From NCBI GenBank assembly GCA_014361085.1, contig JACIWG010000079.1, positions 1 through 6,810 of the forward strand: DNA of 6,810 nt, written 5' to 3'. The notes below the pieces were generated by a model. It saw nothing but the letters and a program-made list of their open reading frames with translations, did not search any database and was not told the origin of the DNA. Both the position numbers and the translations under genes were made by a program. Shown piece after piece: positions 1-5,590 of this stretch. Numbering within the stretch: the first letter of the stretch is position 1; each line of letters opens with the position of its first letter. The stretch is from Nitrososphaeria archaeon. Its GTDB lineage: Archaea; Thermoproteota; Nitrososphaeria; JACIWG01.

Positions 1-176
1 AAATTATATACGATCTTTTCATCGGAGCCAAAGGTTAAAACCATAAGAAAAATAAGGACTAGTACAATGGTTGACAGCATGCGGTCCAGTTTAGCTTTTA
101 TCGACCATATACCAAGCTTTCTAAACATGAAACCAATTATTGATCCAACTAGGAGCATTGCCAATGTTTCGATCAT
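1..176 (-). CDS. LysO/DUF340-type lysine exporter, N-terminal fragment
   Basis: Reading the minus strand from an ATG at 176 gives 58 codons with no stop before the window edge, so only the N-terminus is present. It begins MIETLAMLLVGSIIGFMFRK, a first membrane segment with a GxxxG pattern. A basic loop follows (about residues 19-32), then a second hydrophobic segment (residues 34-50, STIVLVLIFLMVLTFG) ending in GSDEKI. This two-segment start, with its Leu-rich helix followed by G-S-x-E, resembles the N-terminus of LysO (DUF340) membrane proteins, which export lysine in bacteria and have archaeal homologues. A TATA-like element at 202-210 would place the transcript start near 180, favouring the ATG at 176 over an in-frame GTG at 185. 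Membrane location is clear; the family call rests on a short fragment and is moderate. Confidence 0.6.
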   Translation of the reverse strand, partial: MIETLAMLLVGSIIGFMFRKLGIWSIKAKLDRMLSTIVLVLIFLMVLTFGSDEKIVYN

Positions 177-201
177 GAACTCCACTTGTAGCTTGAAAAA
201 A

Positions 202-210
202 CTATATAAT
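202..210 (-). promoter_or_regulatory. TATA-like promoter for the LysO-type gene
   Basis: The minus strand reads ATTATATAG here, centred about 26-30 nt before the ATG at 176, which predicts a nearly leaderless transcript. A run of six T on the minus strand (196-201) lies just downstream and could also help end transcription from the metallo-hydrolase gene, whose stop is at 226. The call rests on spacing and base content only. Confidence 0.45.
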
Positions 211-225
211 TTTTTAAATGTTTGC

Positions 226-1161
226 TCAAATTTTATACATGTTTCCAACACTATTCCATACAAATGCTTCTGGCAGTTCTTGAGCGAACTTAAACGCACC
301 CCTCCAGCCAGTACAGTGTGATGGTACAACAAGCTTCGGGTTAACCCTTTTAATTTCAGAAACAACACTGTCTATCGCATCTTCATAGTCTTTTCCTGAA
401 ATGTGGAAGCCGCCTATTATTGCGTAAACTTTTTCTGTTCCAGTTAGTTCTCGAGCATAATAGACTGTGTTAACAATTCCAGCGTGACCGCAGCCTGAAA
501 CTATTACGAGACCCCTATTTTTGACCTTCACGACAATTGCTCTATCATCCCAAACAAATGGGTCAGGCTTCCATTCACCGTTTTCGTAAAAATATTGTTT
601 TGGAAAACCCTTCTCAAAACCTGTTTTTCTAGGTATTTCTCCTGTAACAAGTATACTGTTATCGAAGAGGGTGTATGGTCCCTTAGTTTTGACATACTTT
701 GACGGCCTAACCATTTCCTCTGAAGGGAACTCTGGATATCTTCTCATTGTCCCATCCCTTTCTAGAACACCTCTTACTTTGAACATGTCTTCGTGAACAA
801 TTATAGGTAAACTCTTATTCCTCATCTCTTTAACAACATTCACAAGCCCTCCAAAGTGGTCATAGTGTCCATGTGATAAGATTATTGCCTCTATTTCTGA
901 AAGGTCTATTCCCATTGCTTTAGCATTGTCCAGAACACCGTTGGAACTAATTCCAGTATCAAATAGAATAGAATGGGCTGAATTATTGTCATAATATACT
1001 TTTATTATTGCAGAAAAACCGTGTTCTGCAACAGGATATCTGAAATATCTTTCAAACCATTCTCTACCCTTACACTTTTTAACCCAACTCACGACATTCT
1101 GGACATCATTTCTTTCTATAGTTGATAGAAAATCTATGGAGTTGTCGACCAAGCTAACCAT
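226..1161 (-). CDS. COG1237 beta-lactamase-fold metallo-hydrolase (dihydropterin ribofuranosylaminobenzene phosphate synthase type)
   Basis: A 311-residue protein with the metallo-beta-lactamase signature S96-HGHYDH-102, which supplies metal ligands. It is preceded by FDTG (67-70) and followed by CGHAG (224-228), GGFH (250-253) and SHCTGW (281-286). The opening VDN, the CGHAGIVN block and the SHCTGW block together mark COG1237. The characterised archaeal member (MJ0301) makes 7,8-dihydropterin-6-methyl-4-(beta-D-ribofuranosyl)-aminobenzene 5'-phosphate, a dihydropteroate-synthase-like step toward methanopterin. Many COG1237 proteins are annotated this way without proof, so that role is inferred. 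The ATG at 1161 is chosen because the protein then opens MVSLVDN, as family members do. A longer form from TTG at 1188 adds nine residues but would start upstream of the transcript start predicted from the TATA element near 1204-1212. The LysO-type gene follows 49 nt downstream on the same strand. Confidence 0.85.
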   Translation of the reverse strand: MVSLVDNSIDFLSTIERNDVQNVVSWVKKCKGREWFERYFRYPVAEHGFSAIIKVYYDNNSAHSILFDTGISSNGVLDNAKAMGIDLSEIEAIILSHGHYDHFGGLVNVVKEMRNKSLPIIVHEDMFKVRGVLERDGTMRRYPEFPSEEMVRPSKYVKTKGPYTLFDNSILVTGEIPRKTGFEKGFPKQYFYENGEWKPDPFVWDDRAIVVKVKNRGLVIVSGCGHAGIVNTVYYARELTGTEKVYAIIGGFHISGKDYEDAIDSVVSEIKRVNPKLVVPSHCTGWRGAFKFAQELPEAFVWNSVGNMYKI

Positions 1162-1202
1162 CTCTATTCGATCAACTTCTTTAAGCAAAAGACATCAAAC
1201 AC

Positions 1203-1213
1203 CTTTATATGTT
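1203..1213. promoter_or_regulatory. Shared TATA element between divergent genes
   Basis: The plus strand reads CTTTATATGTT, and the minus strand reads it as AACATATAAAG; both fit an archaeal TATA box. With the usual spacing of about 26 nt, the same element predicts a minus-strand start near 1183, 20-odd nt before the hydrolase ATG at 1161, and a plus-strand start near 1234 for the GIY-YIG gene. No second TATA candidate of equal quality lies in the short gap, so one element may serve both directions. This is inference from spacing. Confidence 0.5.
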
Positions 1214-1231
1214 TAAGCTGGTTAAAAACGT

Positions 1232-1696
1232 TTGGACAAAGTTTATTTCTCCCAGACTCTGATAAAAAAAGAATTATTGAAAGGCTCTTACGTGCTAATA
1301 TTAGAAAATGAGGAGGTATGTGATATAAGAGTTGGAGATTTAGGCGTTTTAAAATTTGATAGAGGCTTTTACGCGTACATAGGGTCAATGTTCGGTTCAG
1401 GCGGGCTTGAGGCGAGGATAAGAAGATATTTTTTTGGAGGAAGAAAACATTGGCACATAGACTACATACTTGAACACATGAAGATAGTGAATGTTTTTGT
1501 GTTGCCAGAAAAAGATTATGAAAGCCTTGTAGCAAATGTTGCGGTTAAAAGGTTCAATTATGTTAAAGGTTTCGGATGCAGTGACAAGAAAAATGATATT
1601 TCACACCTACTATATTTTAGAGAAAAAGGTGAGCTAAGAACTTTCATAGAACTTATTAAATCAATTGGATTTAATATCTTCAAATTAAAGATTTAG
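1232..1696 (+). CDS. DUF123 (COG1833) GIY-YIG nuclease-like protein
   Basis: A 154-residue protein of the small archaeal/bacterial DUF123 family, a branch of the GIY-YIG nuclease fold (Uri superfamily). Visible motifs, numbered from the TTG at 1232: GSYVL at 18-22 (the GIY part), FYAYIGS at 46-52 (the YIG part), the helix LEARIRR at 59-65 with the expected Arg, and HWHIDYIL at 73-80, which is diagnostic of DUF123. GFGCSD at 113-118 followed by SHLLYF is the usual C-terminal block, but family members as I recall them have Cys directly after that Asp, whereas this protein has KKND. Function is probably nucleic-acid cleavage or binding; no substrate is known. The start is uncertain. TTG 1232 lies about at the predicted transcript start, while TTG 1277 would begin MKGSYVL, where family similarity begins; neither has a clear ribosome site. 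Two stop codons stand in tandem at the end. Confidence 0.85.
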   Translation: MDKVYFSQTLIKKELLKGSYVLILENEEVCDIRVGDLGVLKFDRGFYAYIGSMFGSGGLEARIRRYFFGGRKHWHIDYILEHMKIVNVFVLPEKDYESLVANVAVKRFNYVKGFGCSDKKNDISHLLYFREKGELRTFIELIKSIGFNIFKLKI

Positions 1697-1700
1697 TAGC

Positions 1701-1972
1701 CTAACTTGTCCCATTGGGGTTGAAGGTTTCTTGGCCTACTTTAATTGGTCTTCCCTCGCTTAGAGCCTGCGCAGTCCTTTTTTCTAGCACTTTGTAGAAG
1801 CCTCCAAACAGTTCCCATTGAAACACCAACCCTTTGGCCAGTCTCCTCCTGTGAAAGGCCTAGTTAGTCTACAAGGCGGAAGGCTTCTAACTCGGCTAGT
1901 GGGTAGACACCCTCTCCTTCCACGCCTACATCTGAACCTGTAAACAATTTCCACCATCAGGTTATGGCACAT
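1701..1972 (-). pseudogene. Decayed DUF134-family helix-turn-helix DNA-binding gene
   Basis: No single frame is open, but joined minus-strand frames recover a DUF134 protein. One frame reads ELEAFRLVD, then a TAA stop at 1864-1866, then LGLSQEETGQRVGVSMGTVW and RLLQSARKK. At a run of six A (minus strand; plus-strand T at 1778-1783) the match shifts frame and goes on as AQALSEGRPIKV, ending at 1701. The DUF134 pattern is an acidic ELEA-xRLVD segment, then a GLSQEEA-xxMGVSRGT-xxRLL helix-turn-helix, then an ARKKxAxALxEG tail, and it is matched closely. The upstream part lies in a third frame (ATG at 1972 or 1957, with RCRRGRRG), possibly the basic N-terminus with about 20-25 residues lost before ELEA. 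At least one nonsense change, one indel and a disrupted N-terminus indicate decay rather than a sequencing slip. It is convergent with the GIY-YIG gene, 4 nt apart. By hand count 1741-1920 is 50% G+C, higher than its neighbours. Confidence 0.8.
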
Positions 1973-1998
1973 TTGCCTATACTGTCAAGACCCTAGAG

Positions 1999-2009
1999 TT
2001 TAATTATGA
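1999..2009 (-). promoter_or_regulatory. Possible relic TATA element of the DUF134 pseudogene
   Basis: The minus strand reads CATAATTAAAC, about 26-30 nt before the ATG at 1972, the spacing expected for a leaderless archaeal promoter. It may be a remnant promoter of the broken gene. Weak evidence, based only on A+T content and spacing. The rest of 1973-2104 is A+T-rich and holds no coding signal that I can see. Confidence 0.25.
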
Positions 2010-2061
2010 GGGAAAAGAGTATTATTATATGATAAATTTAAGGCGTTAAATGTATTGGATA

Positions 2062-2070
2062 ATATAAAAA
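2062..2070 (+). promoter_or_regulatory. TATA-box promoter of the aldolase-dehydratase operon
   Basis: ATATAAAAA is centred about 26 nt before a predicted transcript start near 2092, giving a leader of about 13 nt to the GTG at 2105. A second A+T-rich element (GATAAATTTAA, 2031-2041) lies upstream and would start a longer leader. No palindromic operator was recognised. The call rests on spacing only. Confidence 0.45.
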
Positions 2071-2104
2071 GGGTTAATAATATTGTTTTGATAGGATTTT
2101 TACG

Positions 2105-2893
2105 GTGGCGTTTTTGTCTGAAGATTTTGTTGAAGAATTTAGGAAATTTGCGAATATTGAGAGACCTCCAAAGAACGTTTTAGAAGGCTTCAGGGGTCTC
2201 GATGTATCCCTAGTTTATGATACACTCTGGAACAGGTTCGGAATAGACACTCATCTTATTGGCATACGGCCAATGTTCGAGTTCATGAAGGATAAAGTCT
2301 ATGTTGGTACAGCAGTTACTGTTAAGGAGGTTTCTACAACACATGAGCCCATTAACGTTGTACAGAAAAGGTTTGAGGAGACTGGAAGGTCTAGGATAGA
2401 CCATGCTCTGGCAGCAATAGATTTTGCTCAACCTGGAGACATTATTGTTATCGATGGCGAGGGAAGAGATGATGTTGCTATATGGGGTGACAATATGGCT
2501 ATGCTTGCCAAAAGAAACGGTGTCTGCGCAGTAGTCTTATATGGTGCTGTTAGAGATGTTTCGAGAATAAGGATGATGGAGTTTCCTGTCTTCGCTAAAG
2601 GTGTTAGTCCTAAAGGTTCAATATATTATCTTGAATCCATTGGATTCAATGTTCCAGTAACATGTGGTGGTGTACAGGTTAGGCCTGGTGACATAATTGT
2701 AGGAGACGAGGATGGTGTAGTTTCTGTGCCAAGAGAGTATGCGGAAAAGGTTCTCGAATACGCTTTAGAAACTTTAGAGAGGGAGAAGGTTACAAGGGAG
2801 GCGATAGCAAGTGCAAGATATGCACTTGAATCGTATCCAGCAGGTAGACCGAACATTTTGAGAAAGCTTAGGGAGAAGGGTAAATTGCAGTGA
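2105..2893 (+). CDS. RraA-like / HMG-aldolase-type protein
   Basis: A 262-residue protein of the RraA-like fold, often labelled demethylmenaquinone methyltransferase-like, which misstates the activity. The core runs from about residue 30 to 220. GDIIVIDGEGRDDVAIWGDN (111-130) is the typical strand-turn-WG block, YGAVRD (146-151) carries the Arg150-Asp151 pair used by class II HMG/CHA aldolases, and PGDIIVGDEDGVVSVP (194-209) is the C-terminal signature. Many relatives have DGxxRD; here Asp is replaced by Tyr146. Family members cleave 4-hydroxy-2-oxo acids to pyruvate or decarboxylate oxaloacetate, using a divalent metal. The mainly helical ends (1-30 and 220-262) make it longer than the roughly 160-220 residues of RraA itself. 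It heads an operon with a two-subunit UxaA dehydratase, so a role in cleaving a 2-keto-3-deoxy product is a reasonable inference. The start is GTG 2105, with TTG 2114 as an alternative; no clear ribosome site. Confidence 0.85.
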   Translation: MAFLSEDFVEEFRKFANIERPPKNVLEGFRGLDVSLVYDTLWNRFGIDTHLIGIRPMFEFMKDKVYVGTAVTVKEVSTTHEPINVVQKRFEETGRSRIDHALAAIDFAQPGDIIVIDGEGRDDVAIWGDNMAMLAKRNGVCAVVLYGAVRDVSRIRMMEFPVFAKGVSPKGSIYYLESIGFNVPVTCGGVQVRPGDIIVGDEDGVVSVPREYAEKVLEYALETLEREKVTREAIASARYALESYPAGRPNILRKLREKGKLQ

Positions 2894-2898
2894 GGTGG
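2892..2898 (+). promoter_or_regulatory. Ribosome binding site that fixes the UxaA small-subunit TTG start
   Basis: GAGGTGG lies 7 nt before TTG 2906 and overlaps the stop codon of the aldolase gene. It supports the TTG start and tight translation of the second gene from the operon transcript. Confidence 0.75.
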
Positions 2899-2905
2899 GC
2901 TATTT

Positions 2906-3223
2906 TTGAACAGTGGATTAAAAAAAGGTTTGGCGATAAAGTCTGTTGACAATGTCGCTACAGTACTTGATGATGTTTCATGTGGTGACAGGATTTTGGT
3001 AAAGTTTGCGGATAGTGCAAGTGTCCTCACTATTGAGTCTAGAGAGAATATTCCCTTCGGCTTTAAGGTGGCTTTAAAGGATATTCAAAAAGGAGAATAT
3101 GTTATAAAATATGGTGAGGTTATTGGTAGGGCTACAGAATTTATTGGAGAAGGGCGTCTTGTTCACGTTCATAATGTTGAAGGGTTAAGAGGTAGAGGGG
3201 ACTTGGGAGGTGAGAAGATTTGA
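2906..3223 (+). CDS. UxaA-family hydratase/dehydratase small subunit (SAF domain)
   Basis: A 105-residue stand-alone N-terminal (SAF) domain of the UxaA altronate/galactarate dehydratase family. The family blocks are present: DNVATVLDD at 15-23, IPFGFKVAL at 49-57, KGEYVIKYGEVIGRAT at 62-77 and VHVHNVEG at 86-93, followed by RGRGD. In bacteria such as E. coli the domain is fused to the large subunit; a separate small gene is the arrangement seen in archaea and in the sulfolactate sulfo-lyase pair SuyA/SuyB. It should act in the cytoplasm with the next gene product. An oddity: the family usually has GHK where this protein has G52-F53-K54, so a commonly conserved His is Phe. The start is TTG 2906, backed by the GAGGTGG ribosome site. 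The last 4 nt overlap the start of the large-subunit gene. Confidence 0.88.
   Translation: MNSGLKKGLAIKSVDNVATVLDDVSCGDRILVKFADSASVLTIESRENIPFGFKVALKDIQKGEYVIKYGEVIGRATEFIGEGRLVHVHNVEGLRGRGDLGGEKI
3206..3213 (+). promoter_or_regulatory. Ribosome binding site that fixes the UxaA large-subunit TTG start
   Basis: GGAGGTGA, a near-perfect Shine-Dalgarno sequence, lies 6 nt before TTG 3220 and inside the end of the small-subunit gene. The start and stop overlap as TTGA (3220-3223), the non-ATG version of the common ATGA coupling, so the two subunits are probably translated in equal amounts. Confidence 0.8.
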
Positions 3224-4404
3224 CTTTTCTAGGATATGAGCGGCCAGACGGTTCTGTTGGAGTTAGAAACTATGTTCTCATAATACCTGGTGGAATAATT
3301 TCTGATTCAATCTGCAATTTTGTTAACGGATGCAAGACTATCGTTACAGCTGACAGTGGAAGTGGTAGGAGTAAAAGGGATAGGGAGACGATTGCTAGAA
3401 CCCTTGTAGGTTTGGGAATGAACCCGAACGTTGCATCAGTTATCGTACATGGCAGAGGTCTTGGATCAGGATATCCTGAGCTAAACGTGAACAGGTTAGC
3501 AGATGACATAGCGAAAACAGGTAAGCGTGTGGAAGTGCTTGATGGCTCAAATACTTCAACATTAGAGTTAATTGTCAAGGGAATAAATTTGGCTAGGGAA
3601 ATGGTTCAGGAGGCTTCAAGGTTAAGGAGAAGAGAGTATGATGATGGCAATCTCTGTGTTGGTGTAAAATGTGGTGCCTCAGACACAACATCTGGAATCG
3701 TCGGGAACCCTGTTGTAGGATATGTTTTCGACAAGCTTGTAAGCAAGGGTGGGACAGCATTATTTGGAGAAAATACGGAAATAATTGGTGCAGAACATAT
3801 TCTAGCAAAAAGGGCTGTCAACAAGCAAGTTGCTGAGGCAATACTGGAGGTTGCCAGGGAAACCGAGGAGAGGGCTAAGGCTATCGGCGAAGATATTCGA
3901 ACAATAAATCCTGTTCCATCAAACATTGCAGGAGGAATAACTACATTAGAAGAAAAGTCTCTTGGTGCGATAGCGAAATCTGGCTCCATGCCCATTCAAG
4001 GAGTATTAAAGTATGGTGAGAGGCCAAAGGGTAGGGGACTATATTTTGTAGACAACTGGATGAGCATGCTATCAATATTCCTTGGATATGCTGCAGCTGG
4101 AGCACAGATAGTCCTTTTCCAGCTAGGTGGAGGAGGATTAGTTGGTGACACCATATTATACAGTTCAGGCGGAGTTGTAGCACCACTCTTGTGGCTTACA
4201 GCAAACCCTAAAACGTACAGAAGATTCGGTGAAGAGATAGACTTCTATTCTGGAACCGTTATAGAGGGAAAGGAAACAATACAGGAGGCAGGAGAGAGGC
4301 TATATAACCTTATACTGGATGTAGCATCTGGCACAATGACTAAAACAGAAACTTTAACACACACTGACCCAAACCAAATATATACATTGGATCCAATGCT
4401 ATAA
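3220..4404 (+). CDS. UxaA-family dehydratase large subunit, divergent
   Basis: A 394-residue C-terminal catalytic subunit of the altronate/galactarate dehydratase (UxaA/GarD/SuyB) family, which eliminates water (or sulfite in SuyB) from hydroxy acids using a metal centre. Family blocks: GYERPDGSVGVRNY (5-18), KCGASDTTSGIVGNPVVGYV (150-169), GGTALFGENTEIIGAEHIL (177-195), NPVPSNIAGGITTLEEKSLG (230-249) and EEIDFYSGTVIEG (338-350). Length agrees with SuyB-type large subunits. It is divergent: the Cys usually found after the first strand (IPTVGC-like) is replaced in IPGGII (22-27), the GLGCE block reads GLGSGYPE (80-87), and the FTTGRGS block reads FQLGGGGLVG (300-309). Cys remain at 32, 38, 146 and 151. 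So the metal site or substrate may differ from altronate dehydratase. The substrate is unknown; with the upstream aldolase, sugar-acid breakdown is the best inference. Confidence 0.87.
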   Translation: MTFLGYERPDGSVGVRNYVLIIPGGIISDSICNFVNGCKTIVTADSGSGRSKRDRETIARTLVGLGMNPNVASVIVHGRGLGSGYPELNVNRLADDIAKTGKRVEVLDGSNTSTLELIVKGINLAREMVQEASRLRRREYDDGNLCVGVKCGASDTTSGIVGNPVVGYVFDKLVSKGGTALFGENTEIIGAEHILAKRAVNKQVAEAILEVARETEERAKAIGEDIRTINPVPSNIAGGITTLEEKSLGAIAKSGSMPIQGVLKYGERPKGRGLYFVDNWMSMLSIFLGYAAAGAQIVLFQLGGGGLVGDTILYSSGGVVAPLLWLTANPKTYRRFGEEIDFYSGTVIEGKETIQEAGERLYNLILDVASGTMTKTETLTHTDPNQIYTLDPML

Positions 4405-4430
4405 ACAATTTCTCCACTAATTATGTTCAC

Positions 4431-4456
4431 CTAATTTTTATAAAAAATTTTTTAAA
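4431..4456. terminator. Convergent bidirectional U-tract terminator region
   Basis: Between the convergent large-subunit gene (ends 4404) and DUF998 gene (ends 4452), the sequence holds T5 then T6 on the plus strand and A-runs that read as T6 and T5 on the minus strand (AAAAAATTTTTT at 4443-4454). Archaeal termination uses such T-rich tracts without a needed hairpin, so both transcripts could end here. Inference from composition. Confidence 0.5.
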
Positions 4457-5015
4457 AGAATGTCAAGAGAATTATCCAGACCGCTAGAACTAGTATGCCA
4501 TATGATTCAACTAAAGCAGCAGAATATAAGCTTAGGAAGCCTACAGAGAAGGGAGAGAGGATTGAAAGCATGAGGATAATTATACCTAGTCTTTTCTTTC
4601 CAGCCAAAAGTGAACCTACACCCCAAAGTATAACTGACAGATAAGCAATAAGAAAGGATGAGAGAGCTACAAAAACATGAGCCCAAGGAGGGTTAAAGTC
4701 GTAGGGGAAGACTCCAATCAGCATAAAATAAAATGATGCGATATTCATAAAACTTCCTGAAACTGTTTCAACCTTATTACTTGAAATTATTATAGCATAT
4801 ATTGAAAACAGGAGCATGAAGAGGCCGAAAAAGATTAGGCCATAGTTGAAAATGTATGGCACATTTGCTTTAGAACCACCCAATTCGCTGAAAGCATTAT
4901 CGAAGACAGAAAACCATGGATTAAACGTTGCTGAAACAATAACTGATGAAACGAATGCTATTATTGCAAGAAGTCCAGAATATTTCAATAGCTTGGCAAC
5001 TATTTCTATTAACAT
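4452..5015 (-). CDS. DUF998-family six-helix membrane protein
   Basis: A 187-residue, very hydrophobic protein with six likely membrane segments at about residues 11-29, 54-77, 86-104, 111-136, 143-163 and 170-186. The first loop carries FSELGGSKANVPYIFNYGLI (42-61), which matches the SDLG...N-G signature of DUF998, and the third loop carries GVFPYDFNPPWAHVFVALSS (101-120), matching the family's F-P...HxxxS block. DUF998 proteins are integral membrane proteins of unknown function, common in archaea; no transport or enzyme activity can be assigned. The ATG at 5015 sits about 24 nt after a TATA-like element (5034-5043), so it can be transcribed leaderless from its own promoter, which overlaps the end of the upstream gene (21 nt gap). 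Confidence 0.8.
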   Translation of the reverse strand: MLIEIVAKLLKYSGLLAIIAFVSSVIVSATFNPWFSVFDNAFSELGGSKANVPYIFNYGLIFFGLFMLLFSIYAIIISSNKVETVSGSFMNIASFYFMLIGVFPYDFNPPWAHVFVALSSFLIAYLSVILWGVGSLLAGKKRLGIIILMLSILSPFSVGFLSLYSAALVESYGILVLAVWIILLTFF

Positions 5016-5033
5016 AGTCTAGCATCTAAAAAT

Positions 5034-5043
5034 ATTTTATAAA
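5034..5043 (-). promoter_or_regulatory. TATA element for the DUF998 gene
   Basis: The minus strand reads TTTATAAAAT, centred about 23-26 nt before the ATG at 5015, predicting a leaderless transcript. It overlaps the stop codon of the C_GCAxxG_C_C gene, so DUF998 may be expressed apart from the genes upstream. Confidence 0.5.
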
Positions 5044-5540
5044 TTTGATTCACTTAAAAGTATTTCAGCTGTCCAACGTGCAACTTTACCCGTAACTGAG
5101 GGACACTTATCCCTATGCCCACCCATTTCCTCAAACTTTTTAAAATCTTCTGGATCCCAAAGGTTAAATGAGCGCCCAAAAATTTTGTTCTGGACATCCT
5201 TGCAAATGCAGCTACCATATTCTTCAACAAACTTATCATATAACTGTTTAGCTAGGCTATAAGATTTTAGAAAACGGCCCTTACCCATGTCCTTTAGTCC
5301 TCTACCATGCACAGAACATATTGCCATGATACCGCCAACAAGTGCACCGCATGTTCCATTACCGGACAAGGCTGTGCCTCCAGCTAAACCATGAGAACTC
5401 TTAACCACATCATCCACTTTCAAATTCAATACTTCGCCAACAGCCCTTAAAACACATTGTGGACAGCTTCCATAACTTGCCTCATACTTGAAAGCCAGCT
5501 CATACACTTTATCTAATATTTCACTTTTATTACCACTCAT
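5037..5540 (-). CDS. C_GCAxxG_C_C-family cysteine-rich protein
   Basis: A 167-residue soluble protein with the C_GCAxxG_C_C family layout: a helical start, then SCPQCVLRAV with C26 and C29, a Gly-rich block LAGGTALSGNGTCGALVGGI (52-71) holding C64, then C75, the CIC pair C111/C113, and C146 in the tail. The name motif is GTCGALVGGIMAIC. Members are widespread in anaerobes and often stand near redox genes. The conserved Cys suggest metal or Fe-S binding or thiol redox, but no function is established. The start at ATG 5540 follows GAGGG with a 3-nt gap, close for a ribosome site. TATA-like sequences at 5558-5568 and 5572-5582 lie upstream, so it may have its own promoter. It is 50 nt downstream of the deoxyribosyltransferase-like gene. 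Confidence 0.85.
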   Translation of the reverse strand: MSGNKSEILDKVYELAFKYEASYGSCPQCVLRAVGEVLNLKVDDVVKSSHGLAGGTALSGNGTCGALVGGIMAICSVHGRGLKDMGKGRFLKSYSLAKQLYDKFVEEYGSCICKDVQNKIFGRSFNLWDPEDFKKFEEMGGHRDKCPSVTGKVARWTAEILLSESNL

Positions 5541-5557
5541 TTTCCCTCGAACACGAT

Positions 5558-5582
5558 AGTTTTATCAAATTATTATATTTTC
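5558..5582 (-). promoter_or_regulatory. Candidate promoter for the C_GCAxxG_C_C gene
   Basis: The minus strand has two TATA-like stretches, AAATATAATAA (5572-5582) and TTTGATAAAACT (5558-5569). The first would give a leader of about 11 nt that contains GAGGG; the second a leaderless transcript. I cannot choose between them. Confidence 0.35.
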
Positions 5583-5590
5583 TGCTTAAG

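Noticed and set aside
67..321. Plus-strand open frame of 84 codons over the LysO and metallo-hydrolase ends
   Set aside because: It lies opposite two recognisable minus-strand genes, crosses their boundary and has no family resemblance or promoter; a shadow frame.
1164..1535. Minus-strand open frame of 123 codons opposite the GIY-YIG gene
   Set aside because: The plus strand has clear DUF123 motifs; this frame shows no domain and only a skewed Leu/Ser composition.
1778..1866. Programmed recoding (stop readthrough plus slippage on the six-A run) instead of decay
   Set aside because: The stop is TAA rather than a pyrrolysine-type TAG, no frame joins the N-terminal part, and two separate lesions make decay simpler.
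1784..1972. Minus-strand open frame of 62 codons taken as an intact small gene
   Set aside because: Only its first part (RCRRGRRG) may belong to the DUF134 gene. After that the coding match moves to the other two frames, so this is one frame of a pseudogene.
1701..1972. A structured RNA gene in the G+C-richer gap
   Set aside because: Raised G+C in an A+T-rich genome can mark RNA genes, but the three-frame match to DUF134 explains this stretch better and I saw no long helices.
3593..4186. Several minus-strand open frames opposite the UxaA large-subunit gene
   Set aside because: They overlap one another and a strongly supported gene, with no motifs or upstream signals.
1964..4868. Fourteen-base repeat TATGGCACATTTGC at 1964-1977 and 4855-4868
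   Set aside because: The second copy lies inside the DUF998 coding sequence; a match of this length is not surprising by chance in A+T-rich DNA, and no wider repeat surrounds it.
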